From NCBI RefSeq assembly GCF_040954645.1, contig NC_092806.1, positions 127,494,952 to 127,558,951 on the forward strand: 64,000 nucleotides of DNA. The letters are read 5' to 3'. Positions 9,843 to 21,719 of this stretch are shown here, one piece after another. Under the pieces are notes generated by a model, which was given only the letters and a program-made list of their open reading frames with translations, was not told the DNA's origin and searched no databases. The position numbers and the translations under genes are program-made. Origin of the DNA: Diabrotica undecimpunctata (Eukaryota; Arthropoda; Insecta; Coleoptera; Chrysomelidae). How positions within the stretch are numbered: the first letter of the stretch is position 1; each line of letters starts with the position of its first letter.

Positions 9843-11151
9843 TCACTGCCTTCCCTCGCTCAACCGTTTCCATCTCTCTCTGTTGTTCCATTCTCCATCG
9901 TTTAGGCCTCTCTTACTTATGCCGTCGTCTACTTCGTTCCTCCAGGATTTTCGGGGTCGTCCTCTTTTCCTCCTTCTTATGGGGCTCCATTCGGTTATTC
10001 TCTTTATCCATCTGCTGTCACTAGTTCTTCTTACATGTCCATACCACTTCAGTCTTTTTTGTTCTATTTATGTTAGTATGTCTGTTTCTATTGATATTCT
10101 TTGCTTTATTTCGTCATTACTTCTCCTATCCATTCTTGTTACTCTGCAGCATCTTCGCAAGCTTTCCATCTCTGTTGCTACTATCTTACAGCTGTTTTTC
10201 TTGTTTATGATACAATTTTCAGCCCCATATGTCATAATACTTCGCACTAATGTTTTATAAATCTGTGTTTTTGTCTTCATATTTAGGTGTCTATCCCACG
10301 ACACTGAGTTAAGTTGTCGGATTCCTGTTCTTGTTTGTCCTAATCTTTGTGTAATTTCTTCCTCTATTGTTGCCTTTTTCGTGATTATAAACCCTAGGTA
10401 TTTGAATTTATCCTTTCCTTTGATTGTTACGTTGTCATCAATCTGTAGATCTTCTATGTCTTCTTCACTTGTAGATAGGTACTCTGTTTTCGCGAGGTTA
10501 ATATCTAGGCCAGCCTTGGTATATTCTTCTTGTAGTTTATTCATTATGTAGCTGAGGTCGTCTTGATATTGTGCAATAACTACTTGATCGTCTGCAAAGC
10601 TTAACGTATATAGGTATTCGTTCCGCACCGGTACTCCCATGCCTTCGCATTTTCTTTTCCATATAGTCAAGGCTTTCTCTGAGTATATTTTTAATAGAGT
10701 TGGAGATGTGGAACAACCCTGCAGGAGCCCTTTTGTTGCGGTGAAGTCTCCTATGATTCTTGTTCCCATTTTAATGGACACTTTATTTTCTTTATACAGA
10801 GCTTTTGTAGCTTCTATGAGTTCCGTCTGTATTTCTAATTTGTACATTGCCTCCCATAGTTCTGACCTTGGTACAGAGTCATACGCCTTTCTCAGGTCCA
10901 CAAATGCCAAATGTATATCTCTATTTATGCTTTTTTCTTTTCCAACAGTTGTTCCAGTGTGTATATGTGGTCTATGCATGATCTTCCTGCCGTGAAGCCT
11001 GCCTGATCCTCCCCGATTTTACCTTTTATCGCTTGCTCTATCTTTTCTCGCAGTATCTTCCAATATAATCTTCCTATTGATGATATTACTCTTATTCCTC
11101 TGTAGTTTTCGCATCGTTTTCTCTCTCCTTTCTTAAATATAGATGTCATAT
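9843..11151 (-). pseudogene. LINE family C reverse transcriptase (FADD), frameshifted
   Basis: Two overlapping frames make up the coding remnant. 11151-10925 holds the RT fingers with GEDQAGFTAGRSCIDHIYTLEQ in pieces. A frameshift near 10945, in an A-rich stretch, leads to the main frame (10950-10068) with all RT boxes and FADD at about 10587. A stop at 10068 precedes an otherwise open C-terminal domain with QKRLKWYGHVRR and KRGRPRKSWRNEVDD down to 9843. The stop and the frameshift make it inactive. The closest relative in the window is the copy at 32390-34142. Confidence 0.88.
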
Positions 11152-11161
11152 ATATGATCAA

Positions 11162-12365
11162 ATATGATTTAGAAAAGACTTTTGTGAATCAGAACAGCTA
11201 GACTACATTGATTTATATTGAGGGACCATAATTACATTGTAATTGTAATTTTTCTTCTTATCTTTTTTTATTATATTTCATTTCAACATGTATTAGTTAA
11301 CACTATAATTCATTCGCATATTTACATAAATATTTTCATAGACAAGAATAGAAACCGGTCCTGTTTGATATCACTATCACAAACTTGATGTAAATGTACA
11401 ATTAAACAGTACGAATTATCATAAACTTGTTTATCCACTCGTGTTTTTATGTACCTATAAGAAGGCTTTGTTTTGCTGTATGTAACAGACTATAGTAAAT
11501 AGCCGAGTAATCTCGAGTCGGAGGTGACGTGGAAAATAATATGATTGCGAAACAAACTTGTTTGGATTCATTCCGCGAACTGAACTGAAAGCCATTACAC
11601 TTGTATGTGTACTTTGTACGATGACATTTATTTTCAAGATTGTAAAAATAAACTATTTTAATTATATGTGTATACAAACTTGTTTAACCACTTTCTCGTA
11701 ATAATACCTAGCTTCCAATAACTTTGGAGTAGAAATAAATAACAAAGATTAAATTTATAATTTCAACAAAATGTCCACTTTTTATTAAATTCGTTATAGG
11801 ACTGAGCTACGGCTCAGTTACTACAGAACAGTATAATATTGTGCAGTGACCTTGGGATACCGCAAAATCCCGGCACTATTTACGTACTTATTCTACGTAG
11901 TGCTTACAGCGTTTTTGCACGTATTCATGTATCCTCTTGCGTAATTCTCTTTCCGTTATTATAAATCAACATAAATATTCAATTTTCTGTTACAGGTTTC
12001 TTTGCTATTGATTTAGGTTGCATTGTGAGTCCACGTTATTCTGTCCCTAACTTATTTCAGCAGACTTATTTTTAGGTCTCCTTAGGGCCAGTTCAACGAT
12101 GCGGGTGTGGGCTCTTCTTCACTGCTTTTTTGGGTTTTGTTAGTATTTTATTAACTTTTTTGATGGCAGAACCGTTTTTTGTGCTTTTGTAGATTTTTTT
12201 TTGAGGGCTGTCTGAAATATAATATAAAATCAAGATTAGTCAACACTCTGCGATGCCAAAGATGAGCACGTTGTGTTCTTTTGATAGAGCTTCGATTATC
12301 TAGACTTTATCGATTATATTATGTTTGCCAATATTTGCCAATATATGTTTGTATTAGGTCTCTGA
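11162..12365. other. Spacer, nothing recognised
   Basis: AT-rich, with no recognisable protein. One short perfect hairpin, ACTGAGC TACG GCTCAGT, lies near 11802-11819; I see no element boundary attached to it. Confidence 0.5.
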
Positions 12366-13239
12366 ACAAAACAACTGATGCTTGTATATTTATCCGGGAA
12401 GGGTTATGTACTCTGTAAGTCTGAGTACTTGTAGTTCGCTGGAATGTTAAGCTCTGAATCCCAGAATTGTGCTTTGGATGTTAATCCTAGCATGTCTGTC
12501 TCTGATTGAAGTCTGGTTTGGATGACTCGCTCTCCTATCTTGCTGTCTGCTGGAAGTAAGCTAATCTGCCTGTAACTTTTCGAAAATATGTGGTTCTTTT
12601 CTCACTCCAGTATCATGGGCTTTCTTTCATTGGTTTGGAAAGAGCCTGTACCTTAGTATTGAGTTTGTTAAATATACAATTGCTTTCGGAGAAAGATGCT
12701 TCAGAGCCCTGTTAGTGATTTCGTCTAGACTAAGTGCTTTCTTTGGTGAACTTTTTGTGATTAGTTCACTTATTTCTTTGGGTGATAGGGATTTATTATC
12801 TCATCACCTCGGCTTTCTCTTCCACAGCGTAGACGATTCCGTTTTCTCTGTATAGTGGGTGAGTGGGTTTCTATCGTTTCTTAATGTTCTTTGGAGTCTC
12901 CATATTTCTTATATGTTTTGGTCCCCTTTCTCCATTTCTTTCACGTAATTGTCCCACTTTTGGCTTTTATGTTCTATTAATGCCTGTTTGACTTTTTGAT
13001 TTAGTCGGTTTGCCCTCTTTTTGTCTTCCTCATTTCTTGTTCTTCTGGCTCTGTTCTTTTCTCTTATCATTTCTTTTATTTCCTGAATAATGTCTCTAAA
13101 TCTTGTAATGTGAATATCATATTTTTCTTCATTAGTGGTATTTCTAAGTGCTTCTTTTATGCTTTCGAGCTCTAGGACTTTTTTCTCTATTTCTTGAGTA
13201 TTGTAGATTGTAGGAATTTTTCCAATTCCTATGCTCACG

Positions 13240-13900
13240 AGTCGTTTGAAATTTAGCCACTTGGTTTTCTTTCTTTTTATTGTTATTTCGTTATCTTCTT
13301 CCTATGTGTCTATTTCTAGGAGTATGGAATTGTGGTCTCTTGATCCTTCGTTTAAGGTTCGGATCTCTGTTTGTAGTCCTAGGTTTTTAGCCACTAATAT
13401 GTCCAAATGGGTTGGCAGAACATTTCCTGAAAAGTAGGTTGATTCGAGGCCCAACTACCTTGGTCTCTTCGTTGTTCACTAGGTAATTATTATTTAATAT
13501 TCTTCCATTTCTGTTTGTAGCTCTCGTTCCAGTTAGAAGATCTGGAGTATAGGTATCCTATTATTATAGACGGTTCTTCTATGTTCAGGAACGTATCCAG
13601 GTTTAAAGGCCGTTTAAAGGATCTCTTTCCCCTTAGGTATGCTGAAGTGATAATTATTTTACATTGTCTCATCTGGACTTTTATTGTTGTTGCTTCCATA
13701 GTGTTTAGTGCTGGCGTCTGTTGTAATGTATGATTTATTCCTTTTCTCACTAGGATAGCAGTTCCTCCTGAATTGGCTCTGTAGATGTATCCTGGAAACT
13801 TGACTTTGATGGTATGAGTTAGTTTAGTTTGCTTACTATTAGCTACGTCATCCATTTCATATATGTCTATCAGTTTGTCCAGCATGTTTGCATTTGTTCT
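13240..13900 (-). pseudogene. Jockey-like EEP endonuclease remnant
   Basis: The frame 13885-13490 carries the EEP core, with GGTAILV, the IISAYL-like strand IIITSAYLRG and the catalytic region IIIGYLYSRSSNWN, where family members have IIGDLNARH.SWN. The key Asp of GDLN is therefore altered to Tyr. A frame change near 13490 leads to NEGSRDHNSILLEID, which contains the catalytic SDH position as RDH. The endonuclease would nick target DNA, but these changes and the frameshift argue it is dead. Confidence 0.75.
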
Positions 13901-14141
13901 TATGCCGCCTGAGTTCCTGGAGCCTATCTTCAGGTGTCCTCTAGCTTCGTACCTTAGTTCAGTGCTATTTTTACATTTTTGATCGCCTCATTTAATATTT
14001 TTGTGACTAGCTCTGCTACCATCATGGGCAGTCCTCTTTGTTGTTCTTTTGAGGTTAGTATGGTCGTGCTGAATTTTGTGTGTGTTTGGTGATTGGGGCG
14101 TACGACTACCCATTATTTCTTTTATGTTGTTGTTCTGCTTT

Positions 14142-14387
14142 TTATTGTTGTTTGTCTGAGTCTTCCCCATGTAGTCTTGAGCATCTTCTATAACATGCCG
14201 TGTATTGTACTTTGCAATTAGCTGGTTTTTCGGCTGGAATTATACGTAAATTGTTGCTGTGCTCTTCTCCGCACTTAACGCATCTTGCGTCTTTGTAGCA
14301 TGCATTTTGGGAGTTGTGGAAATTCTGACAGTTGAAACATTGTATTGGTCCATTACTTTTTCTGAGGTATTCGATCTGAACTCTCAT
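14142..14387 (-). pseudogene. Jockey-like ORF1 (gag) with CCHC zinc knuckles
   Basis: Encodes FNCQNFHNSQNACYK and CVKCGEEH, i.e. retroelement zinc knuckles that bind nucleic acid and help package element RNA. The Met at 14387 follows an upstream stop and is probably not the true start, because Jockey gag has several hundred residues before the knuckles. Reading frame changes near 14170 carry it into a proline- and asparagine-rich tail. Confidence 0.75.
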
Positions 14388-14399
14388 GTATAATAAACT

Positions 14400-14985
14400 A
14401 GTAATTTTCTTTGCCTACAGTGCGAATTAGTGGAAAAGGTTTAGGCTTGTGATCATCCGGAGACCAATCGTAGCGTATTGCGTTAGCTATGCTGCGACAA
14501 AAATTGACTAATAATACTTATAATATTGTCTGTTTTTTACTAATAGACCAGATGTTTGTTATCAGCAATCATTGGCTTACTATGACTATCACGTATAATT
14601 TTTTCATTAACAGGCTTAAAATAAAACGCTCGTCTATTACGTTAATCAAATCCGATATGTACCTCCTGTAGCGTATTATACGCCTATCTATTCGCTTGCA
14701 GACTTCCGCTTTTGACAACGGACTTAGTTTATTTTTCAATATATTCACAGTGTTACTTACCTTTTAATGAAGGTCTGTACATGCACCAGATACTGATCCA
14801 GTGACCAACAGTCGACGGATACACATCCCTTGGCCCTAGGCTAAGTTACTAGACCTACATTTATTATTTAGTAACTCAGCGGTATAACTCGAAGCCAACG
14901 TAAATCCAGTAGAAAATCTTATTTGCATACAAAAATTTACGTTTATTGACGGTCTGTTCTCCGTTGATAAAAATAGATATGTACA
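14400..14985. other. Spacer, nothing recognised
   Basis: No recognisable coding sequence between the gag end of the Jockey-like LINE and the 3' end of the next RTE. Confidence 0.5.
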
Positions 14986-15070
14986 AGCGCTCTTTCTTCT
15001 TCTTAGGGTGCCTGTCCGTTCTGAACGTTGGCGATCATTCTGGCTATGATGACATAATGATATAAATGCA

Positions 15071-15469
15071 TTATAGTAGCTCATATCTGCCTTGATTTCT
15101 CATTATATGTTCCAAGTACTGCAGCTTATGGCTCTTCATGATGTTGACCAAATCCGCAGTTGTGTTCATCCTCCGCAGTACTTCTTCATTGGTGACTTTG
15201 TCTGTCCATAGTATCTTCAGGATCCTTCTGTATAACCATAGCTCAAAAGCCTGAAGTTTTGATAGAGCTTCCGCCTTCAATGTCCACGTTTCTACTTCGT
15301 ACAGAAGCACTGAGTATACGTAACATTTAATGAGCCTTATTTTTGTTTCTAGGGTGAGGTAATGGCTCTTCAACACAGAGCTCATAGTCAAGAATGTACT
15401 TTTTGCCTTTCCGATGCGACATTTAATCTCTTGGGTATTGTCCCATGACTCATTGATTGTAGTTCCCAA
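15071..15469 (-). pseudogene. RTE family D C-terminal domain
   Basis: A 132-residue open stretch with GTTINESWDNTQEIKCRIG, CYVYSVLLYEVETWT, QAFELWLYRRILKILW and KLQYLEHIMRN. This is the thumb and C-terminal domain of RTE-type RT proteins. The remaining C-terminal segment is deleted before the 3' tail. Confidence 0.8.
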
Positions 15470-15992
15470 TTAGTTGTACTGTGAGACACGTTCAATTCTC
15501 ATTTGGGTTCACATACATATTTGCTCCAGTTATGTTTTCCTTGCTGATGATTATTAGCTTGGTTTTGCTGTGTTTATATCCAGTCCATATGTTCTACTTG
15601 TTTCCGTTATTTTGTTAATTAAGTTTTGCAGCCCTTCTGTGGAGTTGGAAAACACTATTGTATCATCTGTATACCGCAGGTTATTGAGCTTGACTCCATT
15701 TATTGAGATGCCTTAGTACAGATTGAATACCAGTGGTGAAATTATGCACCCCTGTCTCACTCACCTTAAGATTTTGACCTGATCTGTATATTCTCCATCT
15801 ATTCGGAGCACCGCTGATTGATTCCACTATATATATAATATTATTTTTAGGTCTTTTCCGTCAATCCCCGTCTTCTTCGGCACTTCCATCATTTGTTCAT
15901 GCCTGACTCTATCGAAAGCCTTGTTGTAGTGAATCAGGCATGCAAAAACATTACAGCTGACATCTCTACATTTCTGAAACAATACCTGCGCG

Positions 15993-16328
15993 CTAAATAA
16001 AGCTTCCCTCGTACCAACGGCATTCACAAATCCAAACTGATTGGGCGCAATTTTTTCCGCATTTCCGGTAAATTCTTTTGTGGATGACTTTTAAAAACAG
16101 CTTCAGCAGATGGCTCATTAGGCTTATGGTCCTATAGTCTTCACAAACTTTTGCTCCTGGTTTTTTGGGCAATGGTACGAACTCCGATTTGAGCCACTCT
16201 ACTGGTATTTTTCCTGCCTTGTATATTTCATTAAATATTTCAGTTATTATATTTATTTGTTCTGCATCTAATAACTTCAGCAGTTCTGCAGGAATTTCAT
16301 CAAGTCCCGGTGCCTTTCCATCCTTCAT
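15993..16328 (-). pseudogene. RTE family D reverse transcriptase N-terminal half
   Basis: Open frame with the RT finger motifs GKAPGLDEIPAELL, PVEWLKSEFVPLPKKPG and YRTISLMSHLLKLFLKV. It overlaps in another frame the piece carrying GTREALFSAQVLFQKC and motif A (15827-16027), so a frameshift lies near 16020. Confidence 0.8.
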
Positions 16329-16499
16329 TTATCTGACGGCTGCCGTTATTTCTTCTGGTAGGATTTCGGGACCTTAATTTTCTTCAACGGTGGATTCTTA
16401 TATTGTTCTAAGGTCGTGGAAAAGTTTCTCTAAGTATTCTTCCCATACTTTCTTTTTATCTTTGGTTATGGCAAGATTGCCTTTATCATCTTTATCATC

Positions 16500-17320
16500 C
16501 ATCAAGCGCTCTTAAGAGTTGTTAAATAGTCGATAGTTTTCTTATTGAAATTAATATTTATATTAAGTCATTTGTATACCATTATTAATTAGAGTTTATA
16601 GTCTTAGATATTAAGAAAATAAGGAATACGATATTATATTCTCATGATAAACGTTATAGATAATCGAGAAAATAGTGTCTTCTGCCTTAAAAACTAATCT
16701 ACCTTTGTTCGAAAAGCTTGCGCTATTTATGTCGTTTATCGATGGAAATTTAGTGTAAACAGTTTTTGCTTTTGTTGGAGTTAATTAAACAAAAACACAT
16801 CGTGAGCCGAAGCCACATTTAAACTGCAAGTTGCGTGTTCGACCCTGGCAAGGAATTGCATCGTTAATTGCAATCTAATGGAAATGCACTGCCATAAATG
16901 TTGTTTGTTGTGGTGTTTCGGTAATTGGAACGAGAGAGACAGATATAGAGAAGTCGTTAATAATTGATTCGGTCGCCTAAAAAGTTGATTGGACTTTTCC
17001 TGATTTTTAGCAGATAACGGTTGTTTCGAGTTTTATCTTTTTTTATGCTGTTGCAATCACAGGATTTTTTTCGAACATGTGCGCTGATTCTCCGAATTCA
17101 AATAACAACATGAAATCGTTGATTCACAATGTATCGAGCAAGTAGTTTGGTGTACATTGCCTAAAACGTTACATTTTAATTATCGACATTGTATTTACGA
17201 GGTCATGAAAAATTACAGAGCATACTAGTTGTCTTCCATGTGGATTAGGACCTGAAAAGGTAGTAGTAAATTGTCAAAATGTCCAAATGATCCGAAGTTG
17301 TCTTTGAATTGTAGTAGATA
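16500..17320. other. Spacer, nothing recognised
   Basis: No recognisable gene. A GTTCGACCC string near 16830 resembles a tRNA B box but no tRNA fold or full SINE could be drawn. Confidence 0.5.
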
Positions 17321-17324
17321 GAAA

Positions 17325-17900
17325 ATCTTCTTCTTTAAGACTTGACTATCATCAAGTTTATAAGTTCTCTTCTCTATCTAATAGAGAAATATAAGTTGAA
17401 TATTTCTCTATTAGATTCTGCTCAAAATAGTTATTCAGTTGTCATATCGCATCATTGTCTAATGTTGCCTCTCCAAGATAGCTGTTTACGCCTTATCCAT
17501 CGTTTGCCTTCCGCTATTCCTTGTATGATAAGGCCAAGTAAATGGTATTTTTGTCCTCCAGTTATGTGTCCAAAATCCTACGTTTTTCTTGTCTTTATGG
17601 TGTTCAGTATCTGACGGTCAGCGTCCATCTGTTGGAATAGTGCGAGACCCACGATATTCTTAGAATCCGGCGGCAACACCAAATTTCAAACGATTCTAAT
17701 TTGTTCAACTTTGTTGCTTTTTGGATCCGTTCTTCGCAACCATAAAATAGGATCGACCAAACATAACACCTTAAAAGAATTTTACGATGATTTAGTGAAG
17801 GATTTCTATTACACAGAACTGGTTTCCATGTCATAAATGCCTTACGTGATATTTCCATCCATGTTAATATCTCATCATCAGAGTCTACATTAGTGTTCAA
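17325..17900 (-). mobile_element. RTE LINE C-terminal and 3' end fragment
   Basis: Minus frame 17900-17604 has ISRKAFMTWKPVLCNRN, CYVWSILFYGCE and KLESFEIWCCRRILRISW. The continuation in other frames gives FGHITGGQKYHLLGLIIQG and AEGKRWIRRKQLSWRGNIRQ. The 3' end is the AAGAAGAAG tail at 17328-17336. Only the thumb and C-terminal parts remain. Confidence 0.75.
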
Positions 17901-17945
17901 CCAGAAACTTAAGCTGCAGGATCTGTAGGAGAGAACATGAAACAA

Positions 17946-18799
17946 GCAACCATATATTCATCCAGCACGATTGCAAGGTACTAGATCTCAGGCGACAAAC
18001 ACCTTTCGGAGACTTCCTAATATCCTTTAGTTTTGTACACATATATTAAGATGCGGCCTTTCTCCCTTTTTCTACCATTTATCCCACTTCCATAATTGTT
18101 GATGAAATACCTAATTGTCTCATCTAACATCTTTCAATATTTTTTGTATTATTTGAGCAATTTCTAATTTGCTATTTCTATTGCTATCATCACTACTTAT
18201 TCTACTAGTTTTCCAGTGAAGACATTAAATATAAAGATTAAAAAAAAAAACAACAAAGTAGGTACTAAAAATAATTTCTGTAAGACAGACAGCCTTCAGA
18301 ATTAATTTATCAAAATATCATCAGCAGTAAAATCGCAAAACGAATTGTATCAAACCTTAACATTTTTTATAACCTTGTTGGTTGTTGTGTATTACTTAAT
18401 TTACGTTTGATTTCATATCGTCTGTGTGTTAGTATCATACAAATTTGGAGAATGACTAATCCTACTAGATTCTATGAAGGTCACCTTGAAAGTTCTCGCT
18501 GAATAAAAGAAACCGTTTATTGCTCGGCTTCTCTTTTTTACCTGACAAGAAGTTTGATTTATAAATCCACTGACCTTTTTCTAGACAGGTATTTCTCCGT
18601 GCGTTTCGTTACAGAATTCCCTATAAAGAAACCGACAGTCCTACTGCAAATGTGAAAGAATGGAATATTGAATAGGGTTCAACATATGTCGATTTCAATC
18701 ATTGGGTTCACAGTTATTGATATTCTCATATAAATAGTGTTGTAGTTTAAGCGTTCTGGGGTCTGTTCCTTTAATAAAACCATAAACTGCAGATGTTAA
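17946..18799. other. Spacer, nothing recognised
   Basis: AT-rich; poly-A run near 18240; no recognisable coding sequence. Confidence 0.5.
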
Positions 18800-19555
18800 C
18801 TTATATCACATTGAATACTGTATTTGTGTATGGTGCCACACAAATATTTGATTCAAATTTCATATCAATAATATTGACTAATGCTTTAAATACATTATTA
18901 GTTGTTGTTGTTGTGGAGAACAATTTCTTCCAATTCCTCACTTTGAAAAATACTTTGCCTTGGAGAATTGTTTTTAGTAATCTGTATTTAGTGCCGTTTC
19001 TCATTGTGTGTCCGAGATATTCTCCATTTTTCCTTTTAATCGTATACATCACTTCTCTTTCTTTCCCCATTTTTCGTAGGTTATCTTGTCCGTCCATGAT
19101 ATCCTTAGAATTGAAGTTTCTTCTCCATTGCTTCCGTAAGTCTCCAGGATTCAACTCCATAGTATAGTATTAAGAAAATATAACATCTTAGGAGCCTTAC
19201 TTTGATGTCCTGATTAAGGTTTTGGCTTTTAAAGAGTTTGTCCATGTTGTTGAATGCACTCCATCCTGGCCTTCTATATTCTACTTTTTATCTCCTGTGA
19301 GTGATTCCATTGTTCGTTTACTATTGTTTCAAGGTGAGAAAGCTGTTTTACTCGGTGTACTGATGTGTTCTTGATAAGCAGTTGGGCGTAGCCATTTAAT
19401 ATTTGCTGATAACCATAAATTTTATTTTTTATTTCTAATCCAAATATTTCACTTACTTCATTTTGATACTTTGTACATTAGCTAGTCTAAACTTTTTAGA
19501 CTGTCTGCAAAAATAACTATGTCATCCGCATGTAGACGTTCTCTAGTTCTATTCT
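18800..19555 (-). mobile_element. RTE LINE fragment (catalytic box to C-terminus)
   Basis: Minus strand shows RLHADDIVIFADSLKSLD near 19525 (YADD read as HADD). Thumb pieces NLNQDIKVRLLRCYIFLIL and YYGVESWRLTEAMEKK follow, then NLRKMGKEREVMYTIKRKN, YLGHTMRNGTKYRLLKTIL and FKALVNIIDM (19160-18850). It is broken by several frameshifts. Its 5' end joins the CR1-like LINE at about 19555 without a spacer. Confidence 0.75.
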
Positions 19556-19897
19556 CTTTAGTTGTGAGATATGAGCCGACCAGTTCAGTCGATTATTTAT
19601 GGTTATTCTCAATAGTTTAACATTCTCTTCGTTATCTGGATTATTATGTAAATTACTTGCACAGATAACCAATTTTTCCGTTTTATCAGAGTTAAGTTTT
19701 AGTTTGTTTGTAGCAAACCAATTTAGTCAAATCGTTGACATAAATAATAAACAGAGGTCCTAAGACTGAACCTTATGGGACTCAATGTTTTACGGATAGA
19801 AAATCGAAGAGATGATCTTTAGACGCTACCGCTTGGTGTCTGCCACATAGATAAGAAGTTATAAGCTTAAGAGGGATATCCCTGATTCCATAGTAAT

Positions 19898-20128
19898 TTA
19901 ATTTGTGGAGCAAAATGTCGTGTGAAACGCGTCAAAAGCCTTCGATAAGTCGCAAATAGAAATTGCTATGCGATTGCCGCGTTCAAACCTCTCAATCACC
20001 TCGCTCACAACATTAAATACCGCGTTCGTAGTAGAAAGAGCACTTCTGAATCCATCCATATTGTGAGTTGCTAAAATAATTATTTGACTCAAAATAGGAA
20101 TAAAATTCTTGTTTGATAACCTTTTCAA
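19898..20128 (-). pseudogene. LINE reverse transcriptase fingers/palm fragment
   Basis: Encodes HNMDGFRSALSTTNAVFNVV and RIAISICDLSKAFDAF, the RT region around motif A (D of CDLSKAFD). The expected continuation SHDILLHKLNYYGIRD follows in a different frame below 19925, showing a frameshift directly after motif A. Confidence 0.75.
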
Positions 20129-20873
20129 TCACTTTCCCAAAAGTAAAAAACAATGTTTATGGGTCTGTAATTGTCAGTTTTTGAGGATTACCTTTTTTGT
20201 AGATAGGTAGTTTTTTTTTAATACTTTAGTACTTCCCGAAATACTCCAGTTAATAGAATTAAATTAATGAGTGAAAGGTGGTTAAAACTACATAGTGGTA
20301 AGTTTATTTTAAAATTTTGCTATTAATTTCATGAACGTCCCTACATTTAGAATTACAAAGAGACTTTATTATTTGAGAGAGACCTCTTCTTTCACAACGG
20401 GACGAAAAAAAAGGACTTGCTCGAAGACGTATAATTTTTATAATTATTGGAGAGGACATCGACATTAATAGTGGGAAGAGATGTAATTATATTCTCTGTA
20501 ATTGTAGTAAAAAATTGATTTATTTCATCTGGAGGTAGATCAGGTTGTACCGAATTGGATCTTGCATTTTTTCTTTCGAAATTTACTATTTTGCAGCAGT
20601 CTCTAGGTTTATTATTAGAATTAGTAATAAAATCACAGTAATCTGACTTTTTGTAATTACCGATTATATTCAAATTTTTGTGGTTTATATACTTTGAACA
20701 AATGGGGACCCTTAGTGGCATCTGCAATGTGTTTAATATGAGAAAGATTAGATCTGTAAGACCTCAATTCATTATTAAACCATTGCACGGGTGTTTTTTT
20801 AGCAGTTTGGCGTACTTTTTTTTAGTTGAAAATGTTTTAATATTAAGTTGTTATTATATATTATTAAGTAGTT

Positions 20874-21398
20874 TCATAAGAGGTATGTACTAGCTAGCGC
20901 ATGTTTAAGCTTCTGTAAACCAGAAGAAGTAATAAACCATTGAAATGTTTGATTAGTGTTAACAACTTTATGCTCAGAGTCAATAAATAAAAATTGAGCT
21001 GGATGGTCAGAAAAACAAGGGTCAAATACGCCCACTCTGTAGATATTTTCAGAAAAATTTGTCATAATGTTGTCAATGCAACTACTGGACTGGGATGTGA
21101 TTCTAGTATAATCGTTTATAGTTACTTTTAGACCAAAAGATGTTAATAGATTTTGAATATCAAAAAAAGGGTCAGATTTAATTTTAAAATTTATAAAATC
21201 ACTAAGTATGATCAGTTTGTCTGCTTTACTAAGCAAGAACGTTATTTCATTCTCAAAATACACCAAAAACAAATCAAAGTCACCCTTACCCGATCTGTAT
21301 ACAGTTAAAATATTGGATTTTATTGAAGGTACATAAATTGCACAAAACTCTGAACTTTGCTCTACATTATATTCATTTAGATTAAGAGAAGAATACAT
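20874..21398 (-). pseudogene. LINE EEP endonuclease domain (CR1/Jockey-like)
   Basis: A 174-residue open stretch covering most of the apurinic/apyrimidinic-type endonuclease: SSEFCAIYVPSIKSNILTVY, LIILSDFINFKIKSD, ITSQSSSCIDNIMTNFSEN and FDPCFSDHPAQFLFID. The C-terminal SDH catalytic triplet is retained, but the GDFN motif reads SDFI. The N-terminal part lies in another frame at 21585-21382, so a frameshift sits near 21395. Confidence 0.8.
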
Positions 21399-21719
21399 AA
21401 GATTTTATTTCACATAAATTCAGATAAACTCCACCGTGTTTCTTTTTTACCCTACAAAAGAAATTAGCTACATTTTGATCCGCAAGAATAGCATTGATCA
21501 TATCGACTTTTTTTGAAATACACTGCAAATTAACATGAAGTTTATTTTGATAAAATTTTGTAGAAGCTTCTAGGTTTCTAGACAAGTGACCTACTCTGTT
21601 GATATTTTAAGTTGTGACTGAAAGTCACAGAAAACGGGCCCAGCAGTCTGTTGTTCACATTCATAATACGCGAAACTATCATCGCTGTAGATTACGTCTT
21701 TCAGATAAAAATTGCCTTA

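Larger units (their letters stand above)
9758..11151 (-). mobile_element. LINE family C copy 1, with (TA)n 3' tail and 10-bp TSD
   Basis: This antisense non-LTR retrotransposon is flanked by exact copies of ATATGATCAA (9748-9757 and 11152-11161). It is 5'-truncated within the RT fingers (SIFKKGERKRCENYRGI). It continues through motif A LAFVDLRKAYDSV, motif B GLLQGCSTSPTLLKIY and the catalytic box FADDQVVIAQ, and reaches a C-terminal domain ending at about 9843. The strand then shows 18 bases of 3' UTR and a 67-bp (TA)n run (9758-9824) that abuts the TSD, so the microsatellite is part of the insertion. A second copy lies at 32390-34142 and a third fragment at 52845-53105. Confidence 0.92.
12370..14390 (-). 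mobile_element. Jockey-like LINE (gag, EEP, partial RT)
   Basis: Antisense two-ORF LINE. ORF1 remains at 14387-13990 with gag CCHC knuckles. ORF2 follows with an EEP endonuclease (13885-13240; GGTAILVRKGINHT, IIITSAYLRGKR, SIIIGYLYSRSSNWN, SRDHNSILLEID). Next come a basic linker (13238-12909; KKRANRLNQKVKQALIEHKS) and a decayed RT start (12850-12370; SPKEISELI, KALSLDEITNRALKHLSPKA, LRLTEYI). RT beyond this is deleted or lost. The order and motifs match Jockey-clade LINEs. Both ends are ragged and no TSD was found. Confidence 0.85.
14990..16490 (-). mobile_element. RTE LINE family D, 5'-truncated and decayed
   Basis: Reading minus from 16490: WEEYLEKLFHDLRT-like linker, then RT fingers DGKAPGLDEIPAELLKLLD and LPKKPGAKVCEDYRTISLMS (16328-15993). 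Next are motif A as ACLIHYNKAFDRV (15827-16027), motif B VRQGCIISPLVFNLY near 15770 and the catalytic box YTDDTIVFSN near 15680. The C-terminal domain is at 15469-15071. The 3' end shows MIANVQNGQAP and the AAGAAGAAG tail near 14995. Motif A has His-Tyr where Asp is expected, so it is inactive. Several frameshifts and a deletion before the tail are visible. Confidence 0.85.
19556..21600 (-). mobile_element. CR1/Jockey-like LINE, EEP plus RT, YADD deleted
   Basis: Antisense ORF2 in pieces. Endonuclease start at 21585 (LQCISKKVDMINAILADQNV). Endonuclease body at 21398-20874 (LIILSDFINFK in place of GDFN; the SDH box as CFSDHPAQFLFID). Linker at 20727-20392 (SNSVQPDLPPDEINQFF). RT starts about 20200 (KTDNYRPI), with GFRSALSTTNAVFNVV and ICDLSKAFDAF at 20128-19898 and GSVLGPLFIIYVNDL near 19760. 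The YADD segment is missing; reading resumes at ATNKLKLNSDKTEKLVI and ends with INNRLNWSAHISQLKR. Stops, frameshifts and this deletion make it inactive. Confidence 0.82.

Noticed and set aside
16800..16845. GTTCGACCC box resembling a tRNA or SINE promoter
   Set aside because: The A box match is weak, and neither a cloverleaf nor a SINE end with TSD could be drawn.
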